Assembly: GCA_964007475.1 (NCBI GenBank)
Contig: OZ023273.1
Span: 42,285,525 to 42,349,524, forward strand
Source of the DNA: Hybos culiciformis
Taxonomy: Eukaryota > Arthropoda > Insecta > Diptera > Hybotidae
Reading direction: 5' to 3'
DNA length: 64,000 nt
Both the position numbers and the translations under genes were made by a program. The notes under the pieces are model-generated. The model saw only the letters and a program-made list of their open reading frames with translations. It did not search any database and was not told the origin of the DNA. Shown here one piece after another: positions 1-13,559 of this stretch; positions within the stretch are counted from its first letter, which is position 1; each line of letters starts with the position of its first letter.

Positions 1-424
1 ATGGGATGGGACTTTTTCCACAAACTTAGAAAGTCAAAATTGACCCACTTCGCGGTATCCCATCGAGATGAAATTTTGTACATCGCTTTGTAGTCGATGA
101 CAATGGACTTTGGCATCGATACATTCACCTTTATATTCATTTCACCACCGAGTCCGCCAACTTAGAAAGTCAAAATTGACCCACTTGCCGGTATCCAATC
201 GAGCTAAAATTAAGCACATTGCTTTGTCGTCGATGACAATTCACTTTGGCATCGACACATTCACACTCACACACCTTTATCTACCCTATTCTGTATATCA
301 ACTTCATGGCCGTTTCCACAAACTTAGAAAGTCAAAATTCACCCACTTCCCGATATCCAATCGAGCTGAAATTTTGTACATCGCTTTGTAGTCGATGACA
401 ATCGACTTTGGCATCGATACAAAG
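1..424. repeat. Tandem repeat, about three units of 136-162 bp, truncated at the left edge
   Basis: The word CTTAGAAAGTCAAAATT recurs at 25, 161 and 323. Each time it is followed by a CCACTT...GTATCC...TCGAG stretch, a CATCGCTTTG or CATTGCTTTG word, GTCGATGACAAT and CTTTGGCATCGA. Spacing is 136 and 162 bp, the second unit being longer because of extra CACACTCACAC-type sequence. The array stops abruptly after CATCGATACA near 421, where ordinary AT-rich DNA resumes. The first unit has no visible left border, so the array probably continues outside the window. An open frame at 110-391 only runs through the repeat and is not treated as a gene. It is satellite-like or minisatellite-like; no coding role is seen. 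Confidence 0.85.
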
Positions 425-572
425 AAAACAAAATTTAAATAAATATCAATTGCCTAGCATATAAAGGATTTATATCAAAAACTTGTTTTTATGGGTTGTG
501 TTTTTTATAAATAAAATTTCAAATATATTATTACATTCTTTGATTTTTTTCATTTAAACAATAGTATTTCAG

Positions 573-699
573 GAACACTAATGCATTAAGTGATGCACAA
601 GAAAGACGAGATTTAATTTTGGTACAAAAATTTCATGAAACCGAAAAAGTTCTCTCTGAGTCAGTTGAAGTCGGCTTCGCTGTTTTCAGTGCCATATAA
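573..699 (+). CDS. Possible terminal exon of a coiled-coil protein (partial)
   Basis: A TTTCAG acceptor-like site at 567-572 is followed by an open frame of 41 codons in phase 1 that ends in TAA at 697-699. The peptide begins NTNALSDAQERRDLIL and continues VQKFHETEKVLSESVE. It is charged, with heptad-like spacing, unlike the chance peptides of the surrounding AT-rich DNA, and the stretch is visibly richer in G+C. The pattern L-x-x-A-Q-E-R-R-D...V-x-K-x-x-x-T-E-x-x-L loosely recalls the stalk just after the motor of kinesin-5 proteins. That resemblance is from memory and is weak. The last 14 residues look less conserved, so the true exon could end earlier or the copy may be decayed. Upstream exons would lie outside the window, with the tandem repeat in the intron. 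Confidence 0.35.
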
Positions 700-2286
700 A
701 GCAATTCCAGATTTTGTGTTCTTTTAAGAGTTTTTTTGAAAATGTTAAATTCTTGCTTTAAAGTACTATTATTTGATATTCCTATCTGTTTAAAAACTTA
801 AAATTGCTAACCGTGAGATTTTTAACGGATATCGGATACGGTTAAGAGTATAAATAACTGTGGATACCGGATACAGATATATCCGTTTTGGAAACCCTAA
901 GCCTGTTATGTGTGTTTCAGAATATATTAGCTGAAAAATTAACATAACATAGGTCTTGTATTAATTTTTGATAGTAACTTTTAATATCATGCCGGATAAT
1001 TAATTGTTGGTTTAGGGAAGCTTAAAATTTTATACGTCCCTTTTAAAATATATATTTTTTTTGTATATTTTAAATACTTCCGTATAAGAAATTTGATTCA
1101 AAAGTCCACAACTATATTAAAAGGACGTTATAATTAACTTAAAATCCTTTTTTAACCATAAGAATCATATTAATTTAACAACAGCTAACAATGTCTTGAA
1201 ATTGTCAGAATCGGTCATTAATAATAATAAAAATAAAAAAAAAATCATATTCTACAAGCCAAAACTTATTATATTTTAATAAGTAGTTTATATTCATAAA
1301 AAATTCTGAAAAAAAAGAAAAAAAGAAATAAATTAATTAAAGGAAACCTTAACAGAAACTTTTATTGAATATTAAAAAAAAAAATAAAAAAAAAATATGA
1401 TGTGTTCATCAATCATTCAAAGAAATTCATCTTCATCACTTTGGATTTTTTTTTTACATATTTTTATGAGAACATTTTTACAGCATTTTTCTACGTACAT
1501 AACTACCTACATACATAAGCTTATTTATTTATATATGAAAATATTCATAAATTTAATTTGAGAAGTTTTAGGATAATTTCTTTTTGTTAAAAAATTAACA
1601 TTAAAACAAATAAAGCTTTTGTTGTTTTAGATATAAAAGTTCTTGCGCCGATGATTCAATTTTTCATTAAAAATTTTCCTTTCTTGCTGAAATTCTTGAC
1701 TTATGAGTGACAGCTATTTTCAAAATCAAATTCATGATACATTTTATAGCATCAGGTGAATACTATACATAGAAAAAAATCATGACAATAATTTCGTGTT
1801 ATAAAGTCTAACTAAATACGTAGTATGTTTTGGAAATTTAAGAGTCTTTCTTTGAGCCGAGACGAACAAGCTAATGCTAATTATATTTCGCAACTTTAAT
1901 AAAAATATTAAATATATTTTTTTTTTTACTTTTAGGTAAGAATGAAGCCTTTAAAATAAACATATTAAAAATGATTGCATAGATATATATTTGTCAGCTA
2001 TGTAAGTATTATGATAATAATTTTAATTCAATATTCCCATTTTTACTGATCAAATGAGTTTCATGATATTGTTTTACATTATGGTTGATAAATAAAAATA
2101 AATTTAGTCGAAATCTTATCTTTAAAAGTATGCATAAACATTAAAAATTTCAAATATTTTATGAAATTATTTTAAATTTCTTTCTGTGATTAAAATTTTA
2201 AGTTGAAGAAGGGAGACGATTTTATTTTCTATAGTTAGACAAGACTTTTAGGCGGCGAAACCAATTATACTTATTTATAGAAATTG
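700..2286. other. AT-rich non-coding stretch
   Basis: No gene is seen. Around 820-890 the word GGATAC or GGATAT recurs about four times in both orientations (ACGGATATCGGATACGG, then ACCGGATACAGATATATCC), a small imperfect repeat of unknown meaning. The rest is A/T tracts. Confidence 0.7.
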
Positions 2287-2716
2287 TGAAACCGTTTATT
2301 AAGGGACTTGGTACCAGTTTGAATTTTTTGTCCCAAATTTTTTTTGAAAAGCAGTTTTAGATTATTTTAAAGTTAAATTTAGAACAAACATTTCATTCAC
2401 AACCTCCGAACTGTTTGATACTTTAAAATGGTATAAGACTTTTTAGAATCGGTTAAGGCTAAATGCTCGAAATCTCTTCAAAACCATTGTTATGTGTCAC
2501 AAAATGGTTTTGAAGAGATTTCGAGCACTTAGCCTTAACCGATTCTGAAAAGTTTTATGTCATTTTAAACTATGAAACATTCCTGAGGTTGTGAATGAAA
2601 TGTTTTTTTTAAATTAAACTTTAAAATAATCTAAAACGGCTCTACAATCAGTTTTTGGGACAAAAAACCGCAACTGGTACCACGTCCTCTTAAGACATTT
2701 TTAAGACACGGTTTCA
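2287..2716. mobile_element. Foldback (long inverted-repeat) nonautonomous transposable element, 430 bp
   Basis: Two arms of about 200 bp are imperfect reverse complements of each other. The outer ends are TGAAACCGT (2287-2295) and ACGGTTTCA (2708-2716). Inside, GGTACCAG pairs with CTGGTACC, and the last 23 bp at 2466-2488 pair exactly with 2503-2525 around a 14-base loop. No open frame is present, so it would depend on enzymes from elsewhere. A clear target-site duplication could not be found, and the class is unknown. Transcription would give one long hairpin RNA, a potential Dicer-2 substrate. Confidence 0.8.
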
Positions 2717-5601
2717 TTTATTTTGAAAATAACTGAATGGAAACCTTGTGCATTTTAAGTTTTCATGTTTTTCATAACTTTATCATATTTTTAATTGTAC
2801 TTCAGATAGAAGCGGAGCGCGAGACTGCCGCAAGATTTTTTCATTTAAATTTTTTAATTTCTTATTTCTCGAATAACGTTTATTACTCCTGTAGCATGAC
2901 CATATCGGCCTAAAATGAAATTTTATTATTAAAAACTAAGATATAATATAATTGAATATGTTCAATTGTACACTATCAATCAAAAGCGAAATACTATATT
3001 TTTTACTTTAATTCGAAACAGACTTTACAAACATTTTTTTAATTTATACATTTTTAGACATTTTAGACATCGTAGAAAAATAAATTATAATACCTATACT
3101 TAAAAATTATTTTCTGGCATGTAAATTTTGTTGACCAAATTAAATTAGCTTACACCACTTACAACACTGAATTAATTTTCTGAAAAAAAAAAAATCTTTT
3201 AACAACATTCTTGGCAAGAGAAAAGAAGATTAAAAAAGTTCTATATAATTTTATCCAAAAAATTTCAAATATTCAACATTTTAGTTTAAGTTTAAAAAAT
3301 AAAACTGATAAAAATTAAATGCTTCTGATTAAAATTAAAACTTAAATGAATTTAATTTTTTTGTGTAGTGCAATATAAAAATATATGTAGATATTAGTAT
3401 CGAAAATTTTGCCTAACCTTATCTGAATATTTGAAATTTTTTTTTTTAATTTGCGACTTTCCAAATATGCGAAAAATATTTTACCATTGAAAATACTTAC
3501 CTACATCATGCAAAGTTTTCTTTTTAATAAAATCTAATATGATATGAAGTATTTAAAAACTTTTTAAACAATTTTATGGTAAACTATAAAATATTAAATA
3601 ATTTTTATTTCATGGAAAATTCATTATATACATTATAATATATAAACTTTATTTTTCGTTTCAAAGTTAAGAGTGGAAATATAAAACAAAATTATATGAT
3701 GAAACCATTCAAAAGCCTATAATATAATCAACTATAAATTGCCAGAAATTATAATACGAGATCTGGGCTTATAAGTATTCAATCGTAAAAAAAAAAGAAT
3801 ACATGTAATAGGTGTTTGAGAATTTTGTGCTTAAATATCAACCTTTTTTATGTTTCATTTTCACTTGATTATTGCGATTACTTAAATATAGAAAATTTAT
3901 GAAATATAGTTAAATAGTTTTTCTAGTTTTGTTACTGCCGTCAATCAATATATATAAGATTTAATAATAAATTTTTTCTAAAAGCTTAAAATTCCAATTG
4001 CGAGCCCACTTGTTCGGTTCATATATATAAACTAATATTATATAGAATGAAGGTTTTATAATAATTTTAAGAGTTTTTATTATATTTTTTTTTTAAGTGC
4101 TTACATTTGTTCAAACAGAATGTGATAAATTCTGGGATTGAATTTTACCTTAACAATTTATTTTTATATACAATAATAATAATAATATTTTTTTTTTTTT
4201 ATTTTATTTTCACAATAAATAAAATTACTTTATGCTTGAATGTTTTTTCGCTTGGAAAAATAAGAAAATTTATTTTAAGGTATATAAACATAAAGAAAAA
4301 TTATTCTTAAAATGTTTTTCATTTTAGAAATATTCCATTGAAAAGTTAAGATTTTATTTTTTTTTTCAAGTGGTCACTTCTAAACGTTCATTTTGTTAAA
4401 TTTTATTCATTCTTTAAATAAAAAAAAAAAAAAACAAATCTAAAATTAATTCTCAATTTTCAAGAAAAATTCTTCTTAATTTTTGTTCACTTAATGTTTG
4501 TACTTTAGTCTTCTTCACACCACTTAAATTTTTTGATTGACAAATAAAGACGAAAAAAGTTTTCTCTTCTTAATTTCGTAGGATTTAACACAGAAGTCGA
4601 CTTAATTCGTATTTTGATATTTTACATTAGAATTCGAATTTATTGCAGAAGCTTCCACTTAAATTTTGGTTTCATTTTTTTCGTGATATTTATATTTTCT
4701 TTCTTTCATTTAGTCAAATGACTTTATATTTTAGTATAAAAACTATAAAAGCTTAAATCTATCTAAGTATCCATTGTTAACACTATAGCAATTTTTTTTA
4801 CGATTGCATTTATTGTCCAAACTTAATAAATCCTTTTAAATGTACAACAAGAATGACCGTTAGAACATGTAAAAGCTTTTAACTTTCTTAATTAAATAAA
4901 GTTTTTTTTTTTTATAAATTTGTGTGTGTATTTCATGAACATAATATATTTTCTTTTCTTATCCATTTGCTATTTTGATGTTTGAACCAAATGTTACCCC
5001 TTTATAGTTCTCCTTAAAATATTTTTGGGGTATGATTGATAATAGAAAATTATATATCTACTTCGTTCGTAGAGTTCAGATTTAATAGGCCTACAGAAAT
5101 TTTTTTATAGTTCTATCACAAAACAAAACTTTAGTTGATTGCAGATCAAGCTGGGACTCATTATCGAAATAGCTCTTAATTCGTTTAGTTTAAGAAATTC
5201 ATACTAACAAATTTTATAATTTTTTTATCTTATAAAATTTTTTGCATTGCTGAAATTTATGTGTATATATATACCATAAGTACTTACTGCATTTACTATA
5301 TGGAATGAAACACTAATAATAAATTCTTCTTTAAATCGTTATGAAAATGTCAAACCATATGCAATATAAAATTCATTTAAATGTTTTTTGTATTTTTCAT
5401 GCACATAAAATTATATATTAATAATATGTATTTACGATGTACATATACATACCTGTGTGCTCAATTACAAAAAATTAAAAAAATTGACATATAAACATTT
5501 AATGGATCTCAGCTAATTAAAACCACTAAAACATTTACCATGTTAATATTCTGATTACATTATTCTAGATTATATTTATTCACTTTTACGTAAAATTACA
5601 G
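2717..5601. other. AT-rich non-coding stretch with one G+C-raised patch
   Basis: No gene is supported. 2805-2930 is richer in G+C (words GAAGCGGAGCGCGAGACTGC and GACCATATCGGCC) but holds no sustained frame on either strand; it may be the remnant of a dispersed repeat. The remainder is A/T tracts and short chance frames. Confidence 0.6.
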
Positions 5602-5652
5602 CCGACTGTGTTGGCATCAATATGTAACAAATTCTTGAAATTTATATTTGAG
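5602..5652 (+). CDS. Candidate 51-nt internal exon
   Basis: An AATTACAG acceptor ends at 5601 and a GAG|GTAAAT donor starts at 5653. The 51 nt between them are open in only one of three frames, phase 0 to phase 0, giving PTVLASICNKFLKFIFE. The length is a multiple of three. The product is not recognised. Splice-like words are common in this DNA, so the call rests only on an open frame coinciding with both sites and on slightly raised G+C. Confidence 0.2.
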
Positions 5653-8600
5653 GTAAATTATTAGAGCAGAATAAGTGAATAAAAAAAATTAATGTGAATA
5701 AAAATTTAAGCATAATATAGTTTTCCTAAAGTAATAATATTCGCAAACAATATACAAAATGTTATTTGTAACAAATTTTACTCATTGTGCTTTAATTATG
5801 TAGTTTCATGAAGGAATTGAAAGAAAATTATTTATATCCTGTGTTTCTGTATATTTGTTTAATTAAAGTTTATATAGCAATAAATATATATCCATTTGTC
5901 ATATATTTTTGGTTTTTTTTATTACCGTATTCGTAAAAATTATACTATATATACATATATATGGAGGTATGTATATAATTATGAGCGTTAGGCAATAGCA
6001 ATTAACCTAACATAAAAAATTAATAATATTTCATTGCAAAATGATTGAATATGAAAGTATATGTATATAGTATATATATGTTGTATACCGTATATAAAAA
6101 AAATTTACACGATTATGTTGAATAAAATATATTATGCTAATTTAAAATTTATTAAGATTTTACTCATTTAGCCCGTTTTCAATAAAATATTAATGAACGG
6201 ACTATGCTCGCCCTAATATCTACTTAATTTTTACATATCTATCTGTACAATAGAACCATACACCACCAGGATAAGATTTTTCACTTTAAACCCAATTTTA
6301 CTCCAATATAAGTATTTTAAGATTTACTCAATTAAATGCCATTTAAAAAGCCATACAATCTATTCTCAACAGCATTCGTAACATAATGATTAAAGAAGTT
6401 AAAAAATAATATTGTCAAGAATAAGAGAAGAATCTCAGATAAAAGTGTCAACTTAAACAATTTACTTAACATAAATTGGAGTCAACTAGTTTACAATACA
6501 TATATTCCCACACGGGACAAAAAAATTAATCTAAACCAATTCTGGTGGTTAAATTCTATGAACCAAGAACGAGTTGAGTCACAGTTTATTTCGAACTAGA
6601 TAAGTTATAGTTTATTAGGTTAAGGATAGGTTAAGCAATTAGGAATAAGTTTTATTTTACACAAAAAAATAAAATCGCTAATTTTGGTTTTTTGTTTTAA
6701 AAAATGTTTTTCCAAAAATTAATTCATAATTATGTTAAAAAAATTATAAATAAGATTATAATAAAATTAGTATATATTCAAATTATTTAAACAAACTAAG
6801 AGCGCACAAATGTAGCCATTTAGTTTTTATATATAAGATATTCTGTTAGTTTTTTTTTCTTTTAATTTTATTTCTACTAAATTGTAAAAAATATTGAATT
6901 CGTAATAAAAATAAAAATTAATAAAAAAAAAAAAAAAAATAATATTGTCAAGAAAATAACTCCTAATGATAAAATTTAAGTTCTTGAAGAAAGGTGTCAA
7001 AAACTTTCGTTTGCCTGTTTTATGATTATTGTTTCTTATTATTTTTAATTTTTTTGACAAATATCCTAGTAAAAAAAATATCGAATTTTGTTTTTTTTAT
7101 GTATTTGATATTCCATCAAGGCGGACAAATTTTTCTAAAAAAGTGATTTTTTTGAATAAAATATTCGAATTCCTTAAAATTATTCTTCACAACAATTTTT
7201 TCTATATAAAAAAAAATAATTTAATAAAAAAAAAAGAAGCAAATATGGTATTATTTCTGATATTGCTTTACAATGATGTAACATTTTTCTGAAAAGCTTG
7301 AAAATCACCATGACATGAATAAGGAAAATCTCATTTAGATAAATTTTCCATGATAAAACCGCTGATTTCTAAACGTGCTTTAATTTTTTATGTTTTTTTT
7401 TGAATATATAAAAATGATAAAATGGAAAAAAAAAACAGATTTTCTGTTGCTAAAATCTGCCTTGATGAACATAGAAATAAAAAAAATTTCACCTTATATT
7501 AAAAGCTGTACAATTTTCATGTATGTTAATATATTTGGACATGACCTAATAAAATTCCCTACAATTTATCTTTAATCCTCTGTTATTCTGTGTACTACGA
7601 TTAGGTTCTTTATTTTTTTTCTATTTTTTTGGCTCCTTCCTGGTATAGAAAATGTTTTTATTTATTTCTTTTACAACCTTTTTACTGAAGTTATTTTCAT
7701 TAGCAGGCAATTAACAAGGATAAAATACCTTTTATTCACTCTATCAGGTATTAAACAAAAAAATATAATTTAATGAATAACTTTTTCAGATTTCTGAATA
7801 TATTTAATCTTATTTTCGATTTGCAACTTCAAGCTCATACATCAACTTATTGAATTGTTATTTGGAATATTGATTCTTATTAATATCAGAATATTGTCAA
7901 CCTTAAAAATTAATTGGTTTGTTTCGAATTTCCCCCGTTCTGAGTGAGTATGGTTGAGAAAATGTTTTAAAAAAAATATTCTTTGCTTCCGAAAAACGTC
8001 AAGAGAAGATGCCTAAAATGCTTAATGTGTGAGCTTTATGTTTTTTAATGTTTAAATGTGTTTTTACTGTATGTATACTTAATCAAAACAATAAAAAATC
8101 AAAGAAAATTACTAAGATGATAAGTTATATAAACGGATGTTTACAAAATAAAGAATTATGTAAGCATTATCCTAACTAAATAACGAAACAAAATAAGAAA
8201 AGAGTTGCTTATCAAAAACCCTTTTTGCCGATAGCATTGAAAAACAATTTTCTTATATTTATGTAGTTTTATAATAATATCAAGTATTATCACAAGAAGT
8301 ATATATTTCTATATATTTTATGTCATACTTATACGTATATTATAACTTTTGCAACTAAATTTGTGATGTATTAAAAAAAAACAAAATTTACTATAATAAT
8401 GACGTTTAGCTTTAAACATTTTTTAAGGAATTTGGAAAACAATTTTTTTTTAGTATAAAACAATAAGTTTTGTAATTGGCAAAAAAAAATTGTCATATCT
8501 TTTAATTACAAGCTTTAAGTCAATAGTCTTTTAAAATCAAAAAAATAGATAAATAACTTATACCGTAAGTTAAAAAAAATTATAAGCTTGGATTTTTTTT

Positions 8601-11600
8601 CAATAAAATTATTCAATTCTATATCATTAATTCGAAAAGCTAGAATCTTTATTTTAAAAGCCATTAAATAATTCCTACATAATAAAGAATTAGATATAAA
8701 ACGTTTAAAAATTTTTACACAAACAAAATTCTATTTACAAATAAAATTTAATGCAAAATTAAATTTTGCTAATAAATTTTATCTTCTAGAAAATATACTG
8801 TACAAAATATTCCAAGGGACATCGTAGATAATAAAAAAAAATATATGTATGTACATGAACATTTTTTTTTTTATTTTCTAAGAAGAAATTTCCAATAACA
8901 GAAGTGTGTAAACCTTTTTATTATATTGAACATGTATTTAAGATTTAAGATGCTAACAGTCAAGTTTACCTTTGTTCTTTTAAATATTCTCATGCATAAT
9001 TCATCATTTTCTTGCTTGACTTTCAAATGAAATTGGATGAATGTAACTATTAATCTATAAATCTATAAACCTCTTATATGAGGTATTTATTTAATGTCAT
9101 TATTATGAATTATGGTCCCTACCAACAATTCTATTCCAGTAACTCATATTAAAATTAGTGATTGTCTAATTATTTTATTTAGTAATTTTATGTGTATATA
9201 TATTTTAATTCAAATACTAACTCTAGAATTAAATAGTAAACTATCTAGGCGTAGGACTTATCAATATAGAGATACTCAAGCAGTAACGTAAATTCTATAC
9301 CCATTAACACAAAATTTCGAACATAAAAATAAACATTATTATATAAATATTTTCAACAGAATTCTATTTATTTACTAAATTTATTTATTATATTTTTCTC
9401 ATTTTAAGTAAAATAGATAAATTTTTCTTTTGGAATAAATTTTCTATTTAAATTATTATAGAAAAAATAAAATCTGGTTGCCAGGTGCAGAATAAGGTAG
9501 AAAAAGCTAAATTTACGATAAGTGCTTTGAATTTATTAAGGATTGAAAAATATTTTATGTAAACCGAATTTTTAAGCATTGCTAACTCAATGTTCTGCAG
9601 TAATCAAATCACGTAACATAATTTTAAATTGACAAAAATGATATATTCGGATAATCTTTTCCACAAAATTAATGAAATAATATGTTTAAAAATAAATCAA
9701 TTTTCATTTTCACAATTTTCATTATACTTATCGATCCCAAAATATATTTGTGTTTTACCTATAGTTATATAATTTCAAATTATAATTTTGAGTGCAGAAT
9801 TAGATCTAAAGGATTCTTTCGAATTATAGTCACAAGATAAAAAACTAAAACAGAATTAATTTGAGAGACAATTTTGAAGACATACCTATGTCCTGTACAT
9901 AATATACTTATTTTTTATGTTTATTTTTTTTTATTATATCTATTTTGAGTTCATTAATTTCTTATATATATATATTCATATATATATATATACATTTAAA
10001 GATTATACCTGTCGTTTAACAACTAAAAATAAGTAAATAATAATAATAATAAAAATAATAAAAACATTTCCACACGCTAGGCTCATCATTAAGCTTATTG
10101 TCTGAGATGGGATATAGAAAATCGACATATGTATATCTCTCAACATTATTATGAGAAGATATTTCAGAATATTGTAAATAATTCTTGAAATTTAATCCTA
10201 ATAGCATTTTTATATACATTCTACACATAGTACTATGTACGCAAAAATTATAACATAGGTAGTAAGTGGAAAAAATGATTGTATATATATATAAAATAAC
10301 AAAAGGGAAATAAAATAATTTTTATGTTTGATTTGTAAAATTATTCAAGAACACGAAATTGATGTTTATAATTTTTGAATATAGATTAAATTGATGTTCA
10401 ATGGTCTAGATAAATAGAAATATGTACAAATAAATATATGTATGTATCTTCGAATTTTATTTATTTCATATGTGTATAGAAAAAGAAAAAAATTATTTAT
10501 TTTTCATGTATGCATTAAATATTTAATTTTTTTTTCTTCTTATATTTTTATTTTTATTTTCTTATTATTATAAATCTATACCGGTAGTAAACATAAAATA
10601 TAATACATACAACATACATATTAAATATACAAATGTACATAGTACCTTCATGAATAAAAGCATAAAATAAGGTAAAATGTGTGTAAATATATGAACAAAG
10701 TAAAAGAAGAAGAAGAAAAAAAAAAACTTTTATATTAATTGAAATTGTTTTTCCTAATAAGTCTAAAAGAAAATTGTTGATTTAATAATGAACTTTTTAA
10801 TAACAGAAATTTTTGTTTTTGCTTTAAAATCAACTTGTACGCTTATGTTTTGAGATTTCGGTCTAAATACGAATTGTACGAATCATTTTATTGCACCACG
10901 ACGAATTGCACGACAATTTTTCAATGAGGTATTACTTAAAAATTATGACTTTGACAATATGATGTCATAATTGTGCCAAATTTGACATTTTGTAAAAATT
11001 CAGAGAATTATGAAATTAAAATTTAAATGTGTAGGTATTTTGTACACTTTTTGTATTAAATTAACTTAACTAAGCACAGTTACAGCATAATATGAAAATT
11101 TGAAAACTTATGGAACTGAAAGAAACTTAATTTGACATTGTTTTTAATGATATTTTTAACTGAATTTCATTTTACAATTAATAAAATGTGAAAATGAGTT
11201 TGAAAACTTTATGCTTTTACAAAATGCGCTTCATACATATATTTTTTAATAAAAACTTTTTTTGTATGCATCATGATGATATCTTCATAAAATAATATAA
11301 ATGTTAATGTAAAATTAAGTATTTTTTTCTGAAAAGTGAATGAACTTATACATATTATGTGTACGTAATACTTTAGTTCTTCACACTATTATACCTATAG
11401 TTTTTTACTATATTATTAAAACATGAATATACTTATCCTGAAAATTATATAATCCCGAAAATTATATAATCAATATGAACTCTAATCAATATAGCATTTT
11501 TGTATGTACCGATATGTATATTAAAGTGAATCGTCCTACAAAAATTTATCTTAAATGTTCAATAAATTTAATAATAAATGATCATTAACACGTAGACGGC

Positions 11601-13456
11601 AACGCGAATTATGTACGATCAAAATACAACTTAACTTTATCATAATATCTACATATGAATTTTATCTTCTCTTATAATTCTATCTTTTTTAAATTTTATC
11701 TTTTATTTCAAACAAATCATCTTCAATATACAATTAACTAAACCCTTTTTTCAAAAGATTTGTTAAATTGAATTGGACTGTATATTTAAATTTGTTACTT
11801 TTTTAACAAAATTTTTTATGAGGTTGTATACGTAACGTATAATATCAAATTGCACATGTTTTCTAGGAAAATCCTAAAATTTGCATATAACAATATTTGG
11901 TATCGATGAAATTGATATACCATTATAGGAAATTAAGTTTTAATAGAAGTGAAATGTCAACGATATCATGTTTTAGCTATTAGATTTGAATTTCGGAAAG
12001 AAAATATATAAAAGTCAATAAATAAAAATAAATTTTGCCTTAATAGCAATAATGGAGAATAATCTTAAGACACGTACATTTCAACAGTTCGTTCAATATA
12101 GAGAAGTTTTCATTACTATAATTGATGTCAAATCATATTCATAAATTTGTTTATGTAGCTGTTATTTACAGAACATAGATATTGAGTACCTATAGTTTTC
12201 GGGCTTTACTGTAGCAAGACCTTTTTTTTTTTTTTTGGAACGACTGTATCGTAGCACATTCCAAAAATTTTTCAACTTTTCAAATATTTTCCAAACTTAA
12301 GCTTTACCATGTCTATTCTATAATAAATTTTTATTATTTTTCAAATAAAAATAATTGGTTTTTTTTCACACCAGTGTAAGTGCAAACTATATAAAATCTT
12401 TAACACTATCCCACATTTAATTTTCTCAAGTCTTATATTGTCTGTTCAGACTAAAATGAATGACAAGATAATAAAAGAAAATAAGAAAATCATATACTAT
12501 ATTGAAAATACTGTCAATATCAGTATAATTATTATTTTAGGTTCTGTTTTGATCGTGTACGAGATAAAAATATTTAAAACATTTTCTATTTCGTAGTTCA
12601 TAAAAAACTTATTTTATACTCCTTTCATATATACCTAGTCGTTACATAATTTTTGCATGATGTTCTTTTCTAAGAATTTGAAATTATAAAAAATATGTAA
12701 GTAGAACCTTTTTTTTTTTTTTTGTAATTCTTTAAAAAGTAAAATTTTTTAAGTAAACCATTTTATTTGGATGGATGCGTTCATAACATTTGATTAATTT
12801 TTGCGAAATGGAAGAGAAAGCAAATATAAATATGTGTATATGTGTATTTATATATAATATGTTTAAAGTTAAAAAAGTACATAGATTTTATTTGTGTTTC
12901 TTATTTTCAACACACAAAACTCTTTTCTAAATTTCTAAAATGTTTATTTGTTTGATTGAAAAGTCTCCTTAAGGGTTGTTTATTTGTCTGGTTTATTTTG
13001 ATTGCCTTTTAATACGAATTATATAAGTATATGTACAATTGTACAATGTTCAAATACTTAATGTTCCTGCAGAACTAAACATTTCTATTATATAGAAAAA
13101 TTCATGAAGCCAAATGCATTACACTTTTATATCGCACCATCTATACGTGCAATATTCCGTTCATTAATGTACTCTTAATTAAAATAAGAAAGAAAAAAAA
13201 ATGATTGAAGCTGAGAATATAATAACTAATGATTCTAATTGAATTTCTTTGTAAGTTAAAGAAGAAGAAAAAAAATTTATTTCTCCTTTTAGCTTTATCA
13301 ATTTATTGTAGCATCAGAAATCAATTAGATTTTTCTTGGTATACAATTACGATTCTTGAAGGTTTCAATAAAATATATACGAATTCTTAACTTCCAGTTA
13401 TAATGTTTAAATGTCATAATTAATATTAGAATTTATAATGATGTGTAGCTAAGAAC
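5653..13456. other. Long AT-rich desert
   Basis: Nothing coding is supported. The stretch holds poly-A/T runs, TA and TAA microsatellite-like tracts (for example 9960-9995 and 10036-10062) and short open frames of 60-87 codons rich in F, N, K and I, which is what chance frames look like here. A weak splice-bounded frame at 7890-7943 and a TTAACACGTAGACGG word at 11586 are discussed elsewhere and not called. Confidence 0.7.
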
Positions 13457-13559
13457 AAAAATGTTTAAGATGCCGTCTTCGTTGAATATAAAACCCAAAT
13501 TGTCAGTGTTGCTCAACAATTTGGATTTTTATTCAACCGAGAAGGTATCTTACATTTTT
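13457..13559 (+). ncRNA. Candidate microRNA precursor hairpin (strand uncertain)
   Basis: The segment folds into a single imperfect stem-loop of about 103 nt. A basal stem AAAAATGT (13457-13464) pairs with ACATTTTT (13552-13559). A 2-nt bulge follows, and then about 36 positions of 13467-13503 pair with 13516-13551. Interruptions are only isolated mismatches, two G-U pairs and one bulged C. The loop, around CAGTGTTGCTCA, is about 12 nt. This size, the basal stem, and evenly scattered single mismatches fit a Drosha/Dicer-1 substrate better than a transposon foldback. Mature arms would be expected near 13468-13490 and 13527-13549. I do not recognise either arm as a known insect microRNA. The reverse strand folds equally well. 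Confidence 0.5.

Noticed and set aside
110..391. 93-codon frame
   Set aside because: It runs entirely through the tandem repeat, and its translation repeats itself.
7890..7943. 54-nt frame between TATCAG and GTGAGTATG
   Set aside because: Weak acceptor and uninformative peptide; kept as background noise.
11586..11610. TTAACACGTAGACGG word resembling a piggyBac-type end
   Set aside because: No inverted partner or transposase frame found nearby.
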